Below the pieces are notes generated by a model. It was not told the origin of the DNA. It saw only the letters and a program-made list of their open reading frames with translations, and ran no database searches. 64,000 bases of DNA. Source: an uncultured Pseudomonadota bacterium. Its GTDB lineage: Bacteria; Myxococcota_A; Bradymonadia; Bradymonadales; GCA-2716585. Below are positions 1-8,578 of the stretch, piece after piece (the stretch's first letter is position 1; every line of letters starts with the position of its first letter). The stretch covers positions 1-64,000 of the forward strand of contig CAKZKQ010000235.1 of assembly GCA_937123825.1 (NCBI GenBank), in the 5' to 3' direction. Position numbers and translations under genes: made by a program.

Positions 1-3000
1 CACGAGAGGCCAGACGCAGGCGCGGGTTGTACGTCAGCGACTCCACCGTCCCGTTGCTGTATTGCACCGCGTCAGTCAGACCCAGCGCGTTGTACTCTAT
101 CGACTCCACATATCCGCCAATCCGCACAGGACGAGTGGTTTGATCGTATTCAAGCTCAATCTCGTGGCCGTCGGGCAAGACTTGTGACACCACTTTGTCG
201 ATGTTGTTGTAGGTCCAACCAGACTCAAAGACGCGGCCCCGAATCGTGTTGGCCTGATAGGTGGGCTGGCCCGTGGCCGAATAGCCCAGGTGCTCTTCAC
301 CGCGCTCGCCTTCAAGCGGGAAGGTGTTCTCCACCATTTGCATGGCGGTGTTGGTGCACTTGGAAGGATCACAACTGCGTGGGAAATCGTAGAACACCTC
401 CACGCGCGTTCCTTCAGGATTGCTGGCATCATGACGCCCAATCAGACGACCACCACCGTCATACTCATACTCCAACACAACGCCACGGGCATCGGTTCGG
501 CGCACCACACTGCCAGCGGCGTCAAGCTCAAACGAGGTCACACCGCGGTCGGGGTCGTCGACCTGAATCAAGCGGCCCATGAGGTCATAGGTCTGGACCT
601 TCTCATTGCCGGACGGATCCCTCCATCCGCGAAAACGTCCCAGTTCGTCCCAGGTGAAGGTGTGGGTCAAGTCCTGGTCCTGCTGGCGCACATGGGTCAT
701 GCGCCAGCGCTTCTCCAGGCCGTTGTGGTCGTGGCGGATGGGCGTGTCAAAGTGGGGGCTTTCGGGGTCGGTGTCTTCTTCGTCCCAGCCCAAAGACCAG
801 GTCGGACCGTAGGCCATGCGCTTGAACGACACCCGCTCCCCATCGGCGTCAAACCAGGTGCTGCGCAGCAGGCGGCCCATCACGTCGTACTCAAAGGCCT
901 CGTAAGGCACATTCGTGGGCGCTTCCACGTCGCACGCTTCGCTGGTGCTCTCATAACGGGCGTAGATCCGGCGCGGCTTGTTGTTGCGCGCATACAACCG
1001 AAAACCGCTGACCAACCAGCGACCATCGCCAATCGCAGAGCGCTCCTGCAGAACGCGGCCAAAGCCATCCATGCAGCGCACCACCACCATATCCTGCGGG
1101 CCGCCGACCTCACGGCGCTTGCGCACCACGGTGCGGCTGACCGGGTCGCCCAACTCATAGCTGACCTCTTCGGAAGGCTTGTCGATGGGCTCTCCAGGTC
1201 GGTAGACCTGCATCGTGCGTCCAAACTCATCCCACAAGATGCTCCCGGTGTTGTCCGGCGTCACCGCCAGCCCATCGCGGATGGTGCGCCAATCGGTCGA
1301 GTCCTGCTCGCGGTTCCACTGCGGATCAAAGCGGTGCTCACGGCGCACGCTGTAGGGCTGGCCCTGCTCATCGTGCAACAAAATGTCCGTGGCCACGATG
1401 TTCAGGCTCGCGCTGTCGTAGGTGTGGCGCTCACGGAAGTTGTCGTCGATGGTCACGTCGCCCTCGGGACGAATCTGCTCCATCACCGTGCCATGCGCGC
1501 TGCGCTCAAAGCGGTAACCAGGCACCAGCGGGCCGTCTTGCGACACGCGGTGCATGCTGCGGCTGAGCCCGCCGTGGGTCAGTTTACCCAACTCCAACCC
1601 TTCAAAAGCGGGTCCGTCGTAGTAGAAGAAGGCCTCGGCGACCTCTTCACTGCCCGGACGGCCAAAGGAGCGCTTGGAAGAGGCGCTGTTCAAGATCCAT
1701 TTGCCGGCAGTGTTCTGCTCGGAGGGAGCGATATAGTCCCACTCATCATACTGCTCATCGCCCAGACACTGCTGACCACAAGGTTTGCCAAAGATCTCCA
1801 GGCTGTCCTCGCAAGGCTCGCAGCCCTGGCCACCAATGGCCACGATGCCCAGGTTTTGACGCTCGATCATGTTGCCATAACCGTCGTAGCTCTGACTCAT
1901 CCGCACCGTCGTCCACTGGTCCTCGGGTGCCGCCTCATGACCAATGACCTCGACCTCAGTTTGGCAGACATGACGCACGGCAAAAGGCAGTGAGTCGGGC
2001 GCGGGCACTTCAGCCACGGGACAATCTTCGTAGGTGAAGTTGGCCGTCTGGAAGAGCGCCTCGTCGTTGCCCATCCGACGCTCCAGCAAGAGCCCAGCGC
2101 GGTAAGGGTCTTCAAAACCCAGGTCGTAAACCATCGTCGTCTGGCCGCCCTGGACGCTATCGTCACCGGGGGTCTCCATGAAGACCTGACCAAAACCCCG
2201 GAACTGCTTCTCGGCGCCGTCATAGAAGCCATCGCGGTAGGTATAACGGGTGATTTGGTGTGCCTGAGAGAGTGTGTCGTAGGTATCAACCTCGGTGACA
2301 ACAACGGAGGCAAAGCTCAGGGTGTTGTCCCAGGCGTCACCCCGCAGGCGAGCTTGCGCCGCCTGCTCAACGGTCGTGCCATAGGTGATCTCAGAAACCA
2401 TGCCCATGCCGTTGGTGATCTGGCTCAGCAGGTGAGGTTGAACGGGGAAAAGCTCCAGATAGGTCACCGAGCCATTGGCGCTGACCCAGACCACATCCTG
2501 GCTGCCCGAGCCATTCATGTCGGCGTAGAGCACCGTCACCGTGTTGTCGCGCCTGGGCAGGTCGCCGGGCAAATCATCGTCGGTGAGGGTGACGGGGGGC
2601 TCAAAGGCCACGCCGTTGCTGTTGAGCGCGTAGGTCAACTCCGAGGCGCGCACCACCACAAGGTCGTCCAGCCCGTCGTTGTTCAAGTCTTCAAGCTCGA
2701 CCAGCCCTTGCTCCAGCTCCGTGGCCCCAAAAGGCAGGTCCACGATGTTCAACGCTGGCGCCCAGCGTCCAAAGCCAAGGTTGGTCCGCACCTGCAACGC
2801 CCCCGGCGACAGACGCACAGGGTCCAGCATCCCGTCCCCGTTCATGTCCGAGAGCAGCAACTGGTCGCCTTCAAATCCCACCGGCAGCGACTCCACGCCC
2901 GGCGCCGGAACAAAGCCCTGCTCGGGAGAGTTGCGCCACACCAAAGTCTGGTTCTGCGCCGCCGCGCCGGACGATTTGATGATATCGATCCGCTTGTCGT

Positions 3001-4444
3001 TGTCGTAATCCAGAAAACGAATCGAGAGCAAATCCCCGTTCTCCGGGTCCAGCCCGTCATCAAGCTCGCCTTCCAGGTTGGGCAGCTCACCAAAGGTCCC
3101 CAGCAGGTTCGTGGCGCCGTCCCAATCACCCCCGCCGCGGTTCTCCAAGACCTGCCCCGTGGCCGTGTTGATCAGGTCCGCAAAGCCATCCCCGTTGATG
3201 TCCATCACCTGCACGCGACCCGACGACAAACGGTGCCCAGAACCCGTGCCCACCTCCGAAGGCACCGCCTCGCCAAATGAGTGGTCCTCTGGGCTGTTGA
3301 ACTGGTTGATGAAGAACCGGTGCGCCCCCTCAAAGGTCGTGTCCAGCAAGTCCGGCAGCGCGTCCCCGTTGATGTCGATCAACGTCACATTCCCCGACCG
3401 AAAGTTCACCCCAAGGTTCTGGTTCATCTCCACCAAAAACGGGCGCTGGCAATCCACGCCATTGCAAACACCGCCCAGCGACCGCGAGTACTCAAAGCCC
3501 GTTGAGACTTCAAACTGACCACCAGCCAATCCAAAACGATCCACCCGCGCCAGGAGACTGATCCCGCCCGACACATCATCAGGGGCGTAGACCATCTGGT
3601 AACGTTGGAGCGGCGCACCACCAGAGCGAACCTGAATGGCGGCCACACGGCGCTCAAGGCGCTCCTCAAAGCCGGGTTTGGCGTCAATGATGGCGTCGGG
3701 ACGGCCCTCATACTCAAAATCGACCGCAAAACGGGGCTCGTTGCCGCCGTCATAAACGTATCCAATGCGCGACAGCAGCGGCACGGCGCCAGGACGAGTG
3801 TAGCTGTAGCGAATCACGTGGCCGTAGACGTCTTCAATGGCCACCATGTGGTAACGGAACGTGCCCTCATCGCCGCTGAGCATGGCGCTGTCGTCAAGCT
3901 GGCCTTCCTCATCGGCCCCAAAGTAGCCCACGCGCCCATCGGGATACTCGGCCACCCAGTAACCCCCGTCTCCCGCACCGCGCCCAAACCACTTGTAGCG
4001 CACAAAGCCACCTTCGTAGCGCGCCCGATACACCGCAGGCTCGCCGTCATCGACCATCACAAGCTGCTCGCCGCCGTTGGCCGCAAAGAAGTCGCTGTCC
4101 GTGTAGGTCGGCAAGCCGCGGCTCGTCATCCGCTCGATGTAAGGCATCGGCATCGACCAACCGCGGCCAAGCACCGAAGCACCGCCGCCCGAGCTGTAGC
4201 CAAGCCCAACCTGGGGAGTCATGCCGCCATAGCCCGAGGGCACCTCGATGCCAATCCCGTAGCTCATCGCCCCCATGTTGGACGACACCTGCACGTTCTC
4301 TCCATTACCCTCTAGAGAACCGGCACCTTCGGGCAAGCTCACCCTGTCGGCAGACACACCCATCTGCGCCTGCACATTGCCCACGCCCATGATCAGCATC
4401 GCGGCAAACACCGCCGCTCTCACTGCCCATCCTTCCATATTCAT
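1..4444 (-). CDS. SpvB / FG-GAP / RHS-repeat secreted giant protein (C-terminus beyond window)
   Basis: At least 1481 residues are visible and the frame is open to the left edge. The start ATG at 4444 has GGAG 5 bases upstream and encodes a signal peptide (MNMEGWAVRAAV...NVQAQ). An SpvB-type domain follows (about residues 45-220; SYGIGIEVPSGYGGMTPQVG, GRGWSMPMPYIER). Next come at least five FG-GAP/VCBS Ca-binding blades with D-x-N-x-D-G-x-x-D cores (LIDINGDALPD, VMDINGDGFAD, LSDMNGDGMLD, LEDLNNDGLDD). A TcdB-like middle part leads into RHS/YD repeats (YDVMGRLLRS, YDLMGRLIQVDDP, YEYDGGGRLIGR). This order is that of the B component of Tc toxins and of RHS polymorphic toxins, in which a shell encloses a C-terminal effector. 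That tip lies outside the window, so toxin activity is inference. An inverted repeat sits about 110 bases upstream. Confidence 0.93.
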   Translation of the reverse strand, partial: MNMEGWAVRAAVFAAMLIMGVGNVQAQMGVSADRVSLPEGAGSLEGNGENVQVSSNMGAMSYGIGIEVPSGYGGMTPQVGLGYSSGGGASVLGRGWSMPMPYIERMTSRGLPTYTDSDFFAANGGEQLVMVDDGEPAVYRARYEGGFVRYKWFGRGAGDGGYWVAEYPDGRVGYFGADEEGQLDDSAMLSGDEGTFRYHMVAIEDVYGHVIRYSYTRPGAVPLLSRIGYVYDGGNEPRFAVDFEYEGRPDAIIDAKPGFEERLERRVAAIQVRSGGAPLQRYQMVYAPDDVSGGISLLARVDRFGLAGGQFEVSTGFEYSRSLGGVCNGVDCQRPFLVEMNQNLGVNFRSGNVTLIDINGDALPDLLDTTFEGAHRFFINQFNSPEDHSFGEAVPSEVGTGSGHRLSSGRVQVMDINGDGFADLINTATGQVLENRGGGDWDGATNLLGTFGELPNLEGELDDGLDPENGDLLSIRFLDYDNDKRIDIIKSSGAAAQNQTLVWRNSPEQGFVPAPGVESLPVGFEGDQLLLSDMNGDGMLDPVRLSPGALQVRTNLGFGRWAPALNIVDLPFGATELEQGLVELEDLNNDGLDDLVVVRASELTYALNSNGVAFEPPVTLTDDDLPGDLPRRDNTVTVLYADMNGSGSQDVVWVSANGSVTYLELFPVQPHLLSQITNGMGMVSEITYGTTVEQAAQARLRGDAWDNTLSFASVVVTEVDTYDTLSQAHQITRYTYRDGFYDGAEKQFRGFGQVFMETPGDDSVQGGQTTMVYDLGFEDPYRAGLLLERRMGNDEALFQTANFTYEDCPVAEVPAPDSLPFAVRHVCQTEVEVIGHEAAPEDQWTTVRMSQSYDGYGNMIERQNLGIVAIGGQGCEPCEDSLEIFGKPCGQQCLGDEQYDEWDYIAPSEQNTAGKWILNSASSKRSFGRPGSEEVAEAFFYYDGPAFEGLELGKLTHGGLSRSMHRVSQDGPLVPGYRFERSAHGTVMEQIRPEGDVTIDDNFRERHTYDSASLNIVATDILLHDEQGQPYSVRREHRFDPQWNREQDSTDWRTIRDGLAVTPDNTGSILWDEFGRTMQVYRPGEPIDKPSEEVSYELGDPVSRTVVRKRREVGGPQDMVVVRCMDGFGRVLQERSAIGDGRWLVSGFRLYARNNKPRRIYARYESTSEACDVEAPTNVPYEAFEYDVMGRLLRSTWFDADGERVSFKRMAYGPTWSLGWDEEDTDPESPHFDTPIRHDHNGLEKRWRMTHVRQQDQDLTHTFTWDELGRFRGWRDPSGNEKVQTYDLMGRLIQVDDPDRGVTSFELDAAGSVVRRTDARGVVLEYEYDGGGRLIGRHDASNPEGTRVEVFYDFPRSCDPSKCTNTAMQMVENTFPLEGERGEEHLGYSATGQPTYQANTIRGRVFESGWTYNNIDKVVSQVLPDGHEIELEYDQTTRPVRIGGYVESIEYNALGLTDAVQYSNGTVESLTYNPRLRLASR

Positions 4445-5006
4445 GCTCACTCCAGCTCTCTGATCGAAGTTGTGTGCGAAGAACCGAATGAACAGGCACA
4501 AAGGTGTTCATTTCACACACAAAACTGGGTTTTACCGACACAAAACAATCCCACACAGTACACCACTGTGTGTTTCAAAACACAGAAGGCCAAGAGTCCT
4601 CAAACCTCTTCAGACCCCACAAACAGGGCCTTCGAGCACTCAAAGGCAATGAAGCAGAACGCGGATACCACATTCAACATCAACAACAAGCACAGACAAA
4701 AGCTCACCGGTACAGGGCAAACACCACGTTCCATGCTCAAGCCTCCGTGGCCACAGGACACCGAAAGAGCAAAACGCAGGCCAAAAGTGTATGTCGTTTA
4801 TTTTTTATCCCACCTTGCCATTTCGTAGGTTCCACGGCGGGCACAAGCCACACCGCAGGCACCTCCAGAGACGACAAGCGAGACAATGGGTTCGATTATG
4901 GGAGAGCCTGGCATCAAGAGAGAGCCGAAGAAAGGTTGGAGATCACAGGCTCATCCCACCGCCCATCAAAGAGCAAACATGGCTCAAAAAGGCTTGGAGG
5001 CAGCCC
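4445..5006. other. 562-base intergenic stretch without a supported gene
   Basis: It lies between the start of the SpvB/RHS gene and the end of the methyltransferase, both on the minus strand. It is richer in A and C than its surroundings. Open frames here have no ribosome binding site and no family resemblance. The notable content is a pair of overlapping inverted repeats at 4552-4584, listed separately. It probably holds the promoter of the SpvB/RHS gene. Confidence 0.6.
4552..4584. repeat. Overlapping inverted repeats upstream of the SpvB/RHS gene
   Basis: CACACAGT (4552-4559) and ACTGTGTG (4565-4572) are perfect 8-bp inverted arms around a 5-base loop. The right arm also forms part of a second perfect repeat, TGTGTTT (4569-4575) and AAACACA (4578-4584), with a 2-base spacer. 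They lie 108-140 bases upstream of the start codon at 4444. They could be a regulator operator or alternative RNA hairpins in a leader. No regulator is encoded next to them. Confidence 0.45.
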
Positions 5007-5648
5007 TCAAGGCCCACTGCGCCGCCGCCACGCGCTCGCCAGCCAGGGCTGCTGATCCCTTGGCCGCCCTTCGGGTCTGTAATAGTGGGTCAACTCATCA
5101 AAACCTGCCGTCGCCATAAACGCGCGCCAGGCGGTGAGATCATGGTAGGCGCCGTACCTTTGACCATTCCAACCCTCGACGTTGGCTCCTCTGGGGTTGG
5201 ACGCAAAGAGCACCCCGCGAGGCTTCAGCGCCGCGTAAAGCTCGGCCAGGACCCTTGGCAACTCTTGTGACGGCACGTGAAAGAGGCTGGCGTTGGCAAA
5301 CACACCGTCAAAGGTCGTCGCGGGCAGCTCCAACGACAAAAAGTCCTGGTGCAAGACCTCACACCCCGAGTGCGCACGCGCCATGTCGCAAAACGACGCC
5401 GACCCCTCCAGCCCCACCGGGTCGTGTCCCAAGGCCTTGAAGGCCATCAAATCCCGACCCGGACCACAACCAAAGTCAAGGATCTTTAGCGGCCCCTCAC
5501 CCTCCATAAACTCAAGAAGGGTCCGCACGTTCTGAGACACATCGTGGTCTTTGGTCCCTTCCCAGAACGCCGCAGCCCTCCCCTCGTAGTGACCCACGGT
5601 CCTGGCGGCGATTGTGGCAAGCTGGGCGCTGTCTAACGTGTGGTCCAT
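5007..5648 (-). CDS. Class I SAM-dependent methyltransferase
   Basis: 213 residues. The start ATG at 5648 has AGGAG 7 bases upstream, so in-frame codons further upstream are not used. Motif I is ILDFGCGPGRDL (about residues 58-69), followed by an acidic strand-2 end (VGLEGS), a motif resembling post I (HQDFLSLELP) and a motif II/III region (LAELYAALKPRGVLFASNPRG). This is the layout of the Methyltransf_11/25 small-molecule or quinone-type methyltransferases. The N-terminal helix (ARTVGHYEGRAAAFWEGTKD) is common in UbiE-like enzymes that act on small molecules. The substrate cannot be told. It lies alone between an intergenic stretch and a divergently regulated protease gene. Cytoplasmic. Confidence 0.88.
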   Translation of the reverse strand: MDHTLDSAQLATIAARTVGHYEGRAAAFWEGTKDHDVSQNVRTLLEFMEGEGPLKILDFGCGPGRDLMAFKALGHDPVGLEGSASFCDMARAHSGCEVLHQDFLSLELPATTFDGVFANASLFHVPSQELPRVLAELYAALKPRGVLFASNPRGANVEGWNGQRYGAYHDLTAWRAFMATAGFDELTHYYRPEGRPRDQQPWLASAWRRRSGP

Positions 5649-5862
5649 CTGGCTTCTCCTGCGCGGGCGTTGGCTCGGGCTCCTGACATCATGTCCCCAC
5701 GATGCAACGGACCTCGTGTGCGTTGCGCACAATGCAGTCGTACGACGTTGGGCACCCAATGGGCAAGCGCGAAACGCGCCTTATGATGTCCCCAAAGCCC
5801 ATAAAACTCCACACTCGCCGGTGCACCCACAGCCGCACCATGAAGCGCCAAGCGCTCTGACC

Positions 5863-6780
5863 CTACTCCACGCCGAACTCTTCAAGGAGGGCTTCAAGCT
5901 GAGAGTCGTTGGTGGTCCGCTGCGGGTTGTCCAGATAAGCCTTCCAGGCCGAAGACGCCGAAATATAAGTGTCTCCGTTGTTGGGCTCAATGGTCCATAC
6001 AAGCCCCATCAACAATCCGGTCTCGGGATCCTGCGCGGGCCCTCCCGATGAGCCACCAGTGACCGTGAAGCAATCGGCCTCAAAGCTCTCAACGACCAAA
6101 TCAGAAGGGAACGAGACGCTTGGATCAGCCAGCGGCGACACCTGCGAAGAGACCACCTCACAAAACTCTTCGACCGCCACGCGCACCCCTTCAGGGTGCC
6201 CGGAGACCTTCACCTGCTGGCCAGGTTCTGGGGGGAAGAGCGCGATGCCGATCGTGTCCAGCGTGTCCAACGAAGGCTTTCCACCTGCATCCTGATCCAC
6301 CTCGATGATCGCCAGATCAAGCTCGATGTTGGCGTAGAGCAAGCGCGCCGGAAAGTGAACCCCTGCCGGGTCCCGAAAGCTGACTCTGTAGCTGTGGTGA
6401 GGGGTATTGTTGACCGCCACACAGCCAATGCCAAAATCCGACTCATCCACGACCAACTCCCACCCCAGGCCTCTGTCACAATAAGCCCCGTCCAGGCGCG
6501 CCCGATCAACCCCGTCAGCGAGGTTGAAGTGCTCCAGCGACTCCCCTTGACGCAAGGGACCACTGTCCGACACATCCAAAATCGCCGAGTTGATCGCCAC
6601 GTGCCAGTTGGTCAGCAGCTTGCCACCCCCCACATACACAGCCGAACCAAACAAGAGGGGTGAAGTCACCTGCCAGGTGTTGGGAGAGTCATGGACAATG
6701 GAAGGCCCAAGCTCTTCCTCACCACAACCACACCACGCCAACACACACACCACACACACACACCGCCAAGCACGCACCAT
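5863..6780 (-). CDS. Trypsin-like serine protease lipoprotein
   Basis: 305 residues with a hydrophobic N-terminal segment ending in WCGCG (Cys17 or Cys19 as likely lipidation site), so probably membrane-anchored outside the cytoplasm. The chymotrypsin-fold triad is visible: His60 in LLTNWHVA, Asp155 in NIELDLAIIEVD, Ser245 in TGGSSGGPA. The fold resembles the Trypsin_2/HtrA-like peptidases without PDZ domains. Several Cys pairs in the middle may form disulfides. The C-terminus (LEALLEEFGVE) carries no extra domain. The gene stands alone on the minus strand and faces away from the bolA-grx4 cluster. Substrate unknown. The catalytic residues are seen directly; surface location is inferred from the lipobox-like sequence. 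Confidence 0.87.
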   Translation of the reverse strand: MVRAWRCVCVVCVLAWCGCGEEELGPSIVHDSPNTWQVTSPLLFGSAVYVGGGKLLTNWHVAINSAILDVSDSGPLRQGESLEHFNLADGVDRARLDGAYCDRGLGWELVVDESDFGIGCVAVNNTPHHSYRVSFRDPAGVHFPARLLYANIELDLAIIEVDQDAGGKPSLDTLDTIGIALFPPEPGQQVKVSGHPEGVRVAVEEFCEVVSSQVSPLADPSVSFPSDLVVESFEADCFTVTGGSSGGPAQDPETGLLMGLVWTIEPNNGDTYISASSAWKAYLDNPQRTTNDSQLEALLEEFGVE

Positions 6781-6980
6781 TGAAACCTTCCCTCATCATC
6801 ATCCTACGACGCCGCTGGCGGCCAATTCCATGATAGCCCCATCGAAGCGACGCCCACTCCAAACACAACACCTCCTCCATCCCCAAAAGACTACCAGATG
6901 AGCCCCAAAGAGAAAACAACGCTTCCCATGCAACCTCATCAACCAGCCTCCACCGGGCCTCCACACAAACCTTTTGACGC

Positions 6981-7009
6981 TTGACCTTTAAAAATGGACT
7001 GGATATGTC
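6981..7009 (+). promoter_or_regulatory. Candidate sigma-70 promoter of the bolA-grx4 cluster
   Basis: TTGACC (6981-6986) and TATGTC (7004-7009) are separated by exactly 17 bases, about 67 bases before the bolA start. This is the best -35/-10 pair in the 295-base divergent gap. It is called by eye from consensus match only. Confidence 0.45.
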
Positions 7010-7075
7010 TTCTTTGGTGTTCAAGTTTCGGGCACGTCGCTTTTGCGATGGCCAACACCCTCAACGGACACGCTC

Positions 7076-7333
7076 ATGACACCGGATCAAATACAGGACC
7101 ACCTGCGCCAACACCTCCAGGACGCCCAGGTCTATTGCAAAGACCTCACGGGGACCCAGGACCACTGGGAGGTGACGGTCGTCTCGGCCGCTTTTGATGG
7201 CAAACGCCTGCTTCAACAGCACCGCATGGTCAAAGACGCCCTGGCCGACAAAATCAAAGATGGGACCATCCACGCGCTGAGCCTGAAGACCTTCACACCC
7301 CAGCGGTGGCAGCAGGTCCAAAGCGGCGCGTAG
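7076..7333 (+). CDS. BolA/IbaG family protein
   Basis: 85 residues from the ATG at 7076, the usual length for the family. An in-frame ATG at 7043 would add 11 residues unlike BolA. The core fits BolA/IbaG: a first helix (MTPDQIQDHLRQHL), then HWEVTVVSAAFDGKRLLQQH with the class II fold, then HALSLKTFTP, the C-terminal HALSLKT signature. His in the loop and the C-terminal His are the ligands by which BolA proteins share a [2Fe-2S] cluster with monothiol glutaredoxins. The next gene, 75 bases downstream, is exactly such a glutaredoxin. The pair therefore probably acts in iron-sulfur cluster trafficking or iron sensing in the cytoplasm. No strong Shine-Dalgarno sequence is seen, so the start is chosen by family fit. 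Confidence 0.9.
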   Translation: MTPDQIQDHLRQHLQDAQVYCKDLTGTQDHWEVTVVSAAFDGKRLLQQHRMVKDALADKIKDGTIHALSLKTFTPQRWQQVQSGA

Positions 7334-7408
7334 ACCGCCCTTGCCAAACACCATCACTTCCCGCGCGCCACCCAAACACGCCGCGCGGGCCTTTTGGAGC
7401 CAAAAACC

Positions 7409-7813
7409 ATGACCAAGAAGTTCTCCTTGCCCATCGTCAACAGCAACAACAACGACGCCGCCCCCGCCCAGACCGACGGCCCTCGCACCCGCGACGAAGG
7501 TGGGACGGTCATGGACGAGATCGCCCACGAGGTGCAGAACAACGCCATCCTCATCTACATGAAGGGCAGCCCGCAGATGCCCCAGTGCGGCTTCTCGGCC
7601 AAGGCCTCCCAGATCCTGACCTCCTACGGTGTGCCCTACAAGTCGGTCAACATCCTGGTGGACCCCGAAAAGCGTCAGGCCATCAAGGAGTTCTCCAAGT
7701 GGCCGACCATTCCCCAGATCTACATCGGCGGCGAGTTCCTTGGCGGCAGTGACATCCTCTTTGAGATGTACCAGAATGGCGAGCTTCAGGCTGTGATCGA
7801 CGAAGTGAAGTGA
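7409..7813 (+). CDS. grxD: Monothiol glutaredoxin (Grx4/GrxD type, CGFS)
   Basis: 134 residues from the ATG at 7409 with GGAG 9 bases upstream. A 35-residue low-complexity leader (SNNNDAAPAQTDG) precedes a classic Grx4 domain. Signatures in order: NAILIYMKGSPQMPQCGFS with the CGFS active site, WPTIPQIYIGGEFLGGSD (cis-Pro TIPQIY, then the GGSD glutathione loop) and a short C-terminal helix. CGFS glutaredoxins bind a bridging [2Fe-2S] cluster with glutathione and hand it to acceptors, commonly as a heterodimer with BolA, whose gene lies directly upstream. The Asn-rich N-terminal extension is unusual for the single-domain form and may be a flexible tail. Confidence 0.95.
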   Translation: MTKKFSLPIVNSNNNDAAPAQTDGPRTRDEGGTVMDEIAHEVQNNAILIYMKGSPQMPQCGFSAKASQILTSYGVPYKSVNILVDPEKRQAIKEFSKWPTIPQIYIGGEFLGGSDILFEMYQNGELQAVIDEVK

Positions 7814-7831
7814 TCCACCCCACGCCGTGAC

Positions 7832-8512
7832 ATGAGCGACGCCAACCAGGACCCATACCTCCAGTACATGGAAGGCACCGATGAGGTGCTCCACCGCCAG
7901 AAAATGCACTGGCCTTGGTACTTCTATCTGCTGCTGGGGGTGGTCTTTTCGATTGGCCTGGGCGCGCTCTTTGCCGCCGCCGCTCCCCTGCTGCCCTTCC
8001 TGCTCATGCTGGCCGCCATGGCCATCATCTTCACGACGTTCTACGCACTGCGCGTCAGCGTCACGCAGGATCACGTCTTTGTGCAGTACGGCCTGCTCGG
8101 CCCCAAGATCCGCGTGGAAGACATCGTCCACTGCGAGGCCGAGGACTACAACATCCTCAAATACGGCGGCTACGGCATCCGATACTCGGTCGTGGACGGC
8201 TCCTGGGCCTTCAACATGATGGGTGACAAGGGCAAAGCGGTCCGCATCCACTACAAGACCGCCATGGGCATCCGCAAGCTCGTCGTCTCCTCCACGCATC
8301 CCCTTCTGATGGCCGATGCCATCAACCGCGCACGACATGCCAAGGGCCACGACGTCGACCTGCCCCCCGATGACGCAGAGTTGGGCCTCGGCGACGACTT
8401 CCAAGCACTCTCAGACGCGCAAACCCCGCTCTACGAAGAGCACTTCACCCCGTCCGAACCCAAAGAAGAAGAAGCCGCCCAACCCGCCACCACCACCGCA
8501 TCCAAAACCTGA
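7832..8512 (+). CDS. Bacterial PH-domain membrane protein
   Basis: 226 residues beginning 18 bases after grx4. Two adjacent hydrophobic segments (about residues 28-50 and 54-72; WYFYLLLGVVFSIGLG and LLPFLLMLAAMAIIF) form a hairpin. A PH-like domain follows (LRVSVTQDHVFVQYGLLGPKIRVEDI), typical of bPH/DUF304-type proteins, and then an acidic, Pro/Ala-rich tail (about 180-226). The tail is probably cytoplasmic. Its function is unknown. Tight spacing suggests co-transcription with bolA and grx4, but no mechanistic link to iron-sulfur handling can be read from the sequence. Confidence 0.75.
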   Translation: MSDANQDPYLQYMEGTDEVLHRQKMHWPWYFYLLLGVVFSIGLGALFAAAAPLLPFLLMLAAMAIIFTTFYALRVSVTQDHVFVQYGLLGPKIRVEDIVHCEAEDYNILKYGGYGIRYSVVDGSWAFNMMGDKGKAVRIHYKTAMGIRKLVVSSTHPLLMADAINRARHAKGHDVDLPPDDAELGLGDDFQALSDAQTPLYEEHFTPSEPKEEEAAQPATTTASKT

Positions 8513-8523
8513 ACATTGCGGGT

Positions 8524-8566
8524 CCAGGGAGCGCGCTCCCTGGCGGGGGTTTGGGGGCTGGCCCCC
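8524..8566. terminator. Two tandem GC hairpins between convergent genes
   Basis: CCAGGGAGCG-CGCTCCCTGG (8524-8543) is a perfect 20-bp palindrome. GGGGGC (8553-8558), a TG loop and GCCCCC (8561-8566) form a second hairpin 9 bases on. They sit between the stop codons of the PH-domain gene and nagZ and could serve both directions. No T-run follows, so they may instead be a REP-like extragenic palindrome. Confidence 0.5.
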
Positions 8567-8578
8567 ATATGCAGCTTC

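Noticed and set aside
290-3280. Long open frames on the plus strand (290-1993, 2255-3280)
   Set aside because: They are antisense to the SpvB/RHS gene, lack ribosome binding sites and have His/Ala/Val-rich products without any domain. High GC codon structure produces such shadows.
4880-4910. GGTTCGATT stretch as a tRNA T-arm
   Set aside because: No acceptor, D-arm or anticodon stem could be folded around it. A similar GGTTCGA near 40071 also fails.
7061-8404. 447-codon minus-strand frame opposite bolA-grx4
   Set aside because: It overlaps three genes with clear families on the other strand and has no recognisable motif.
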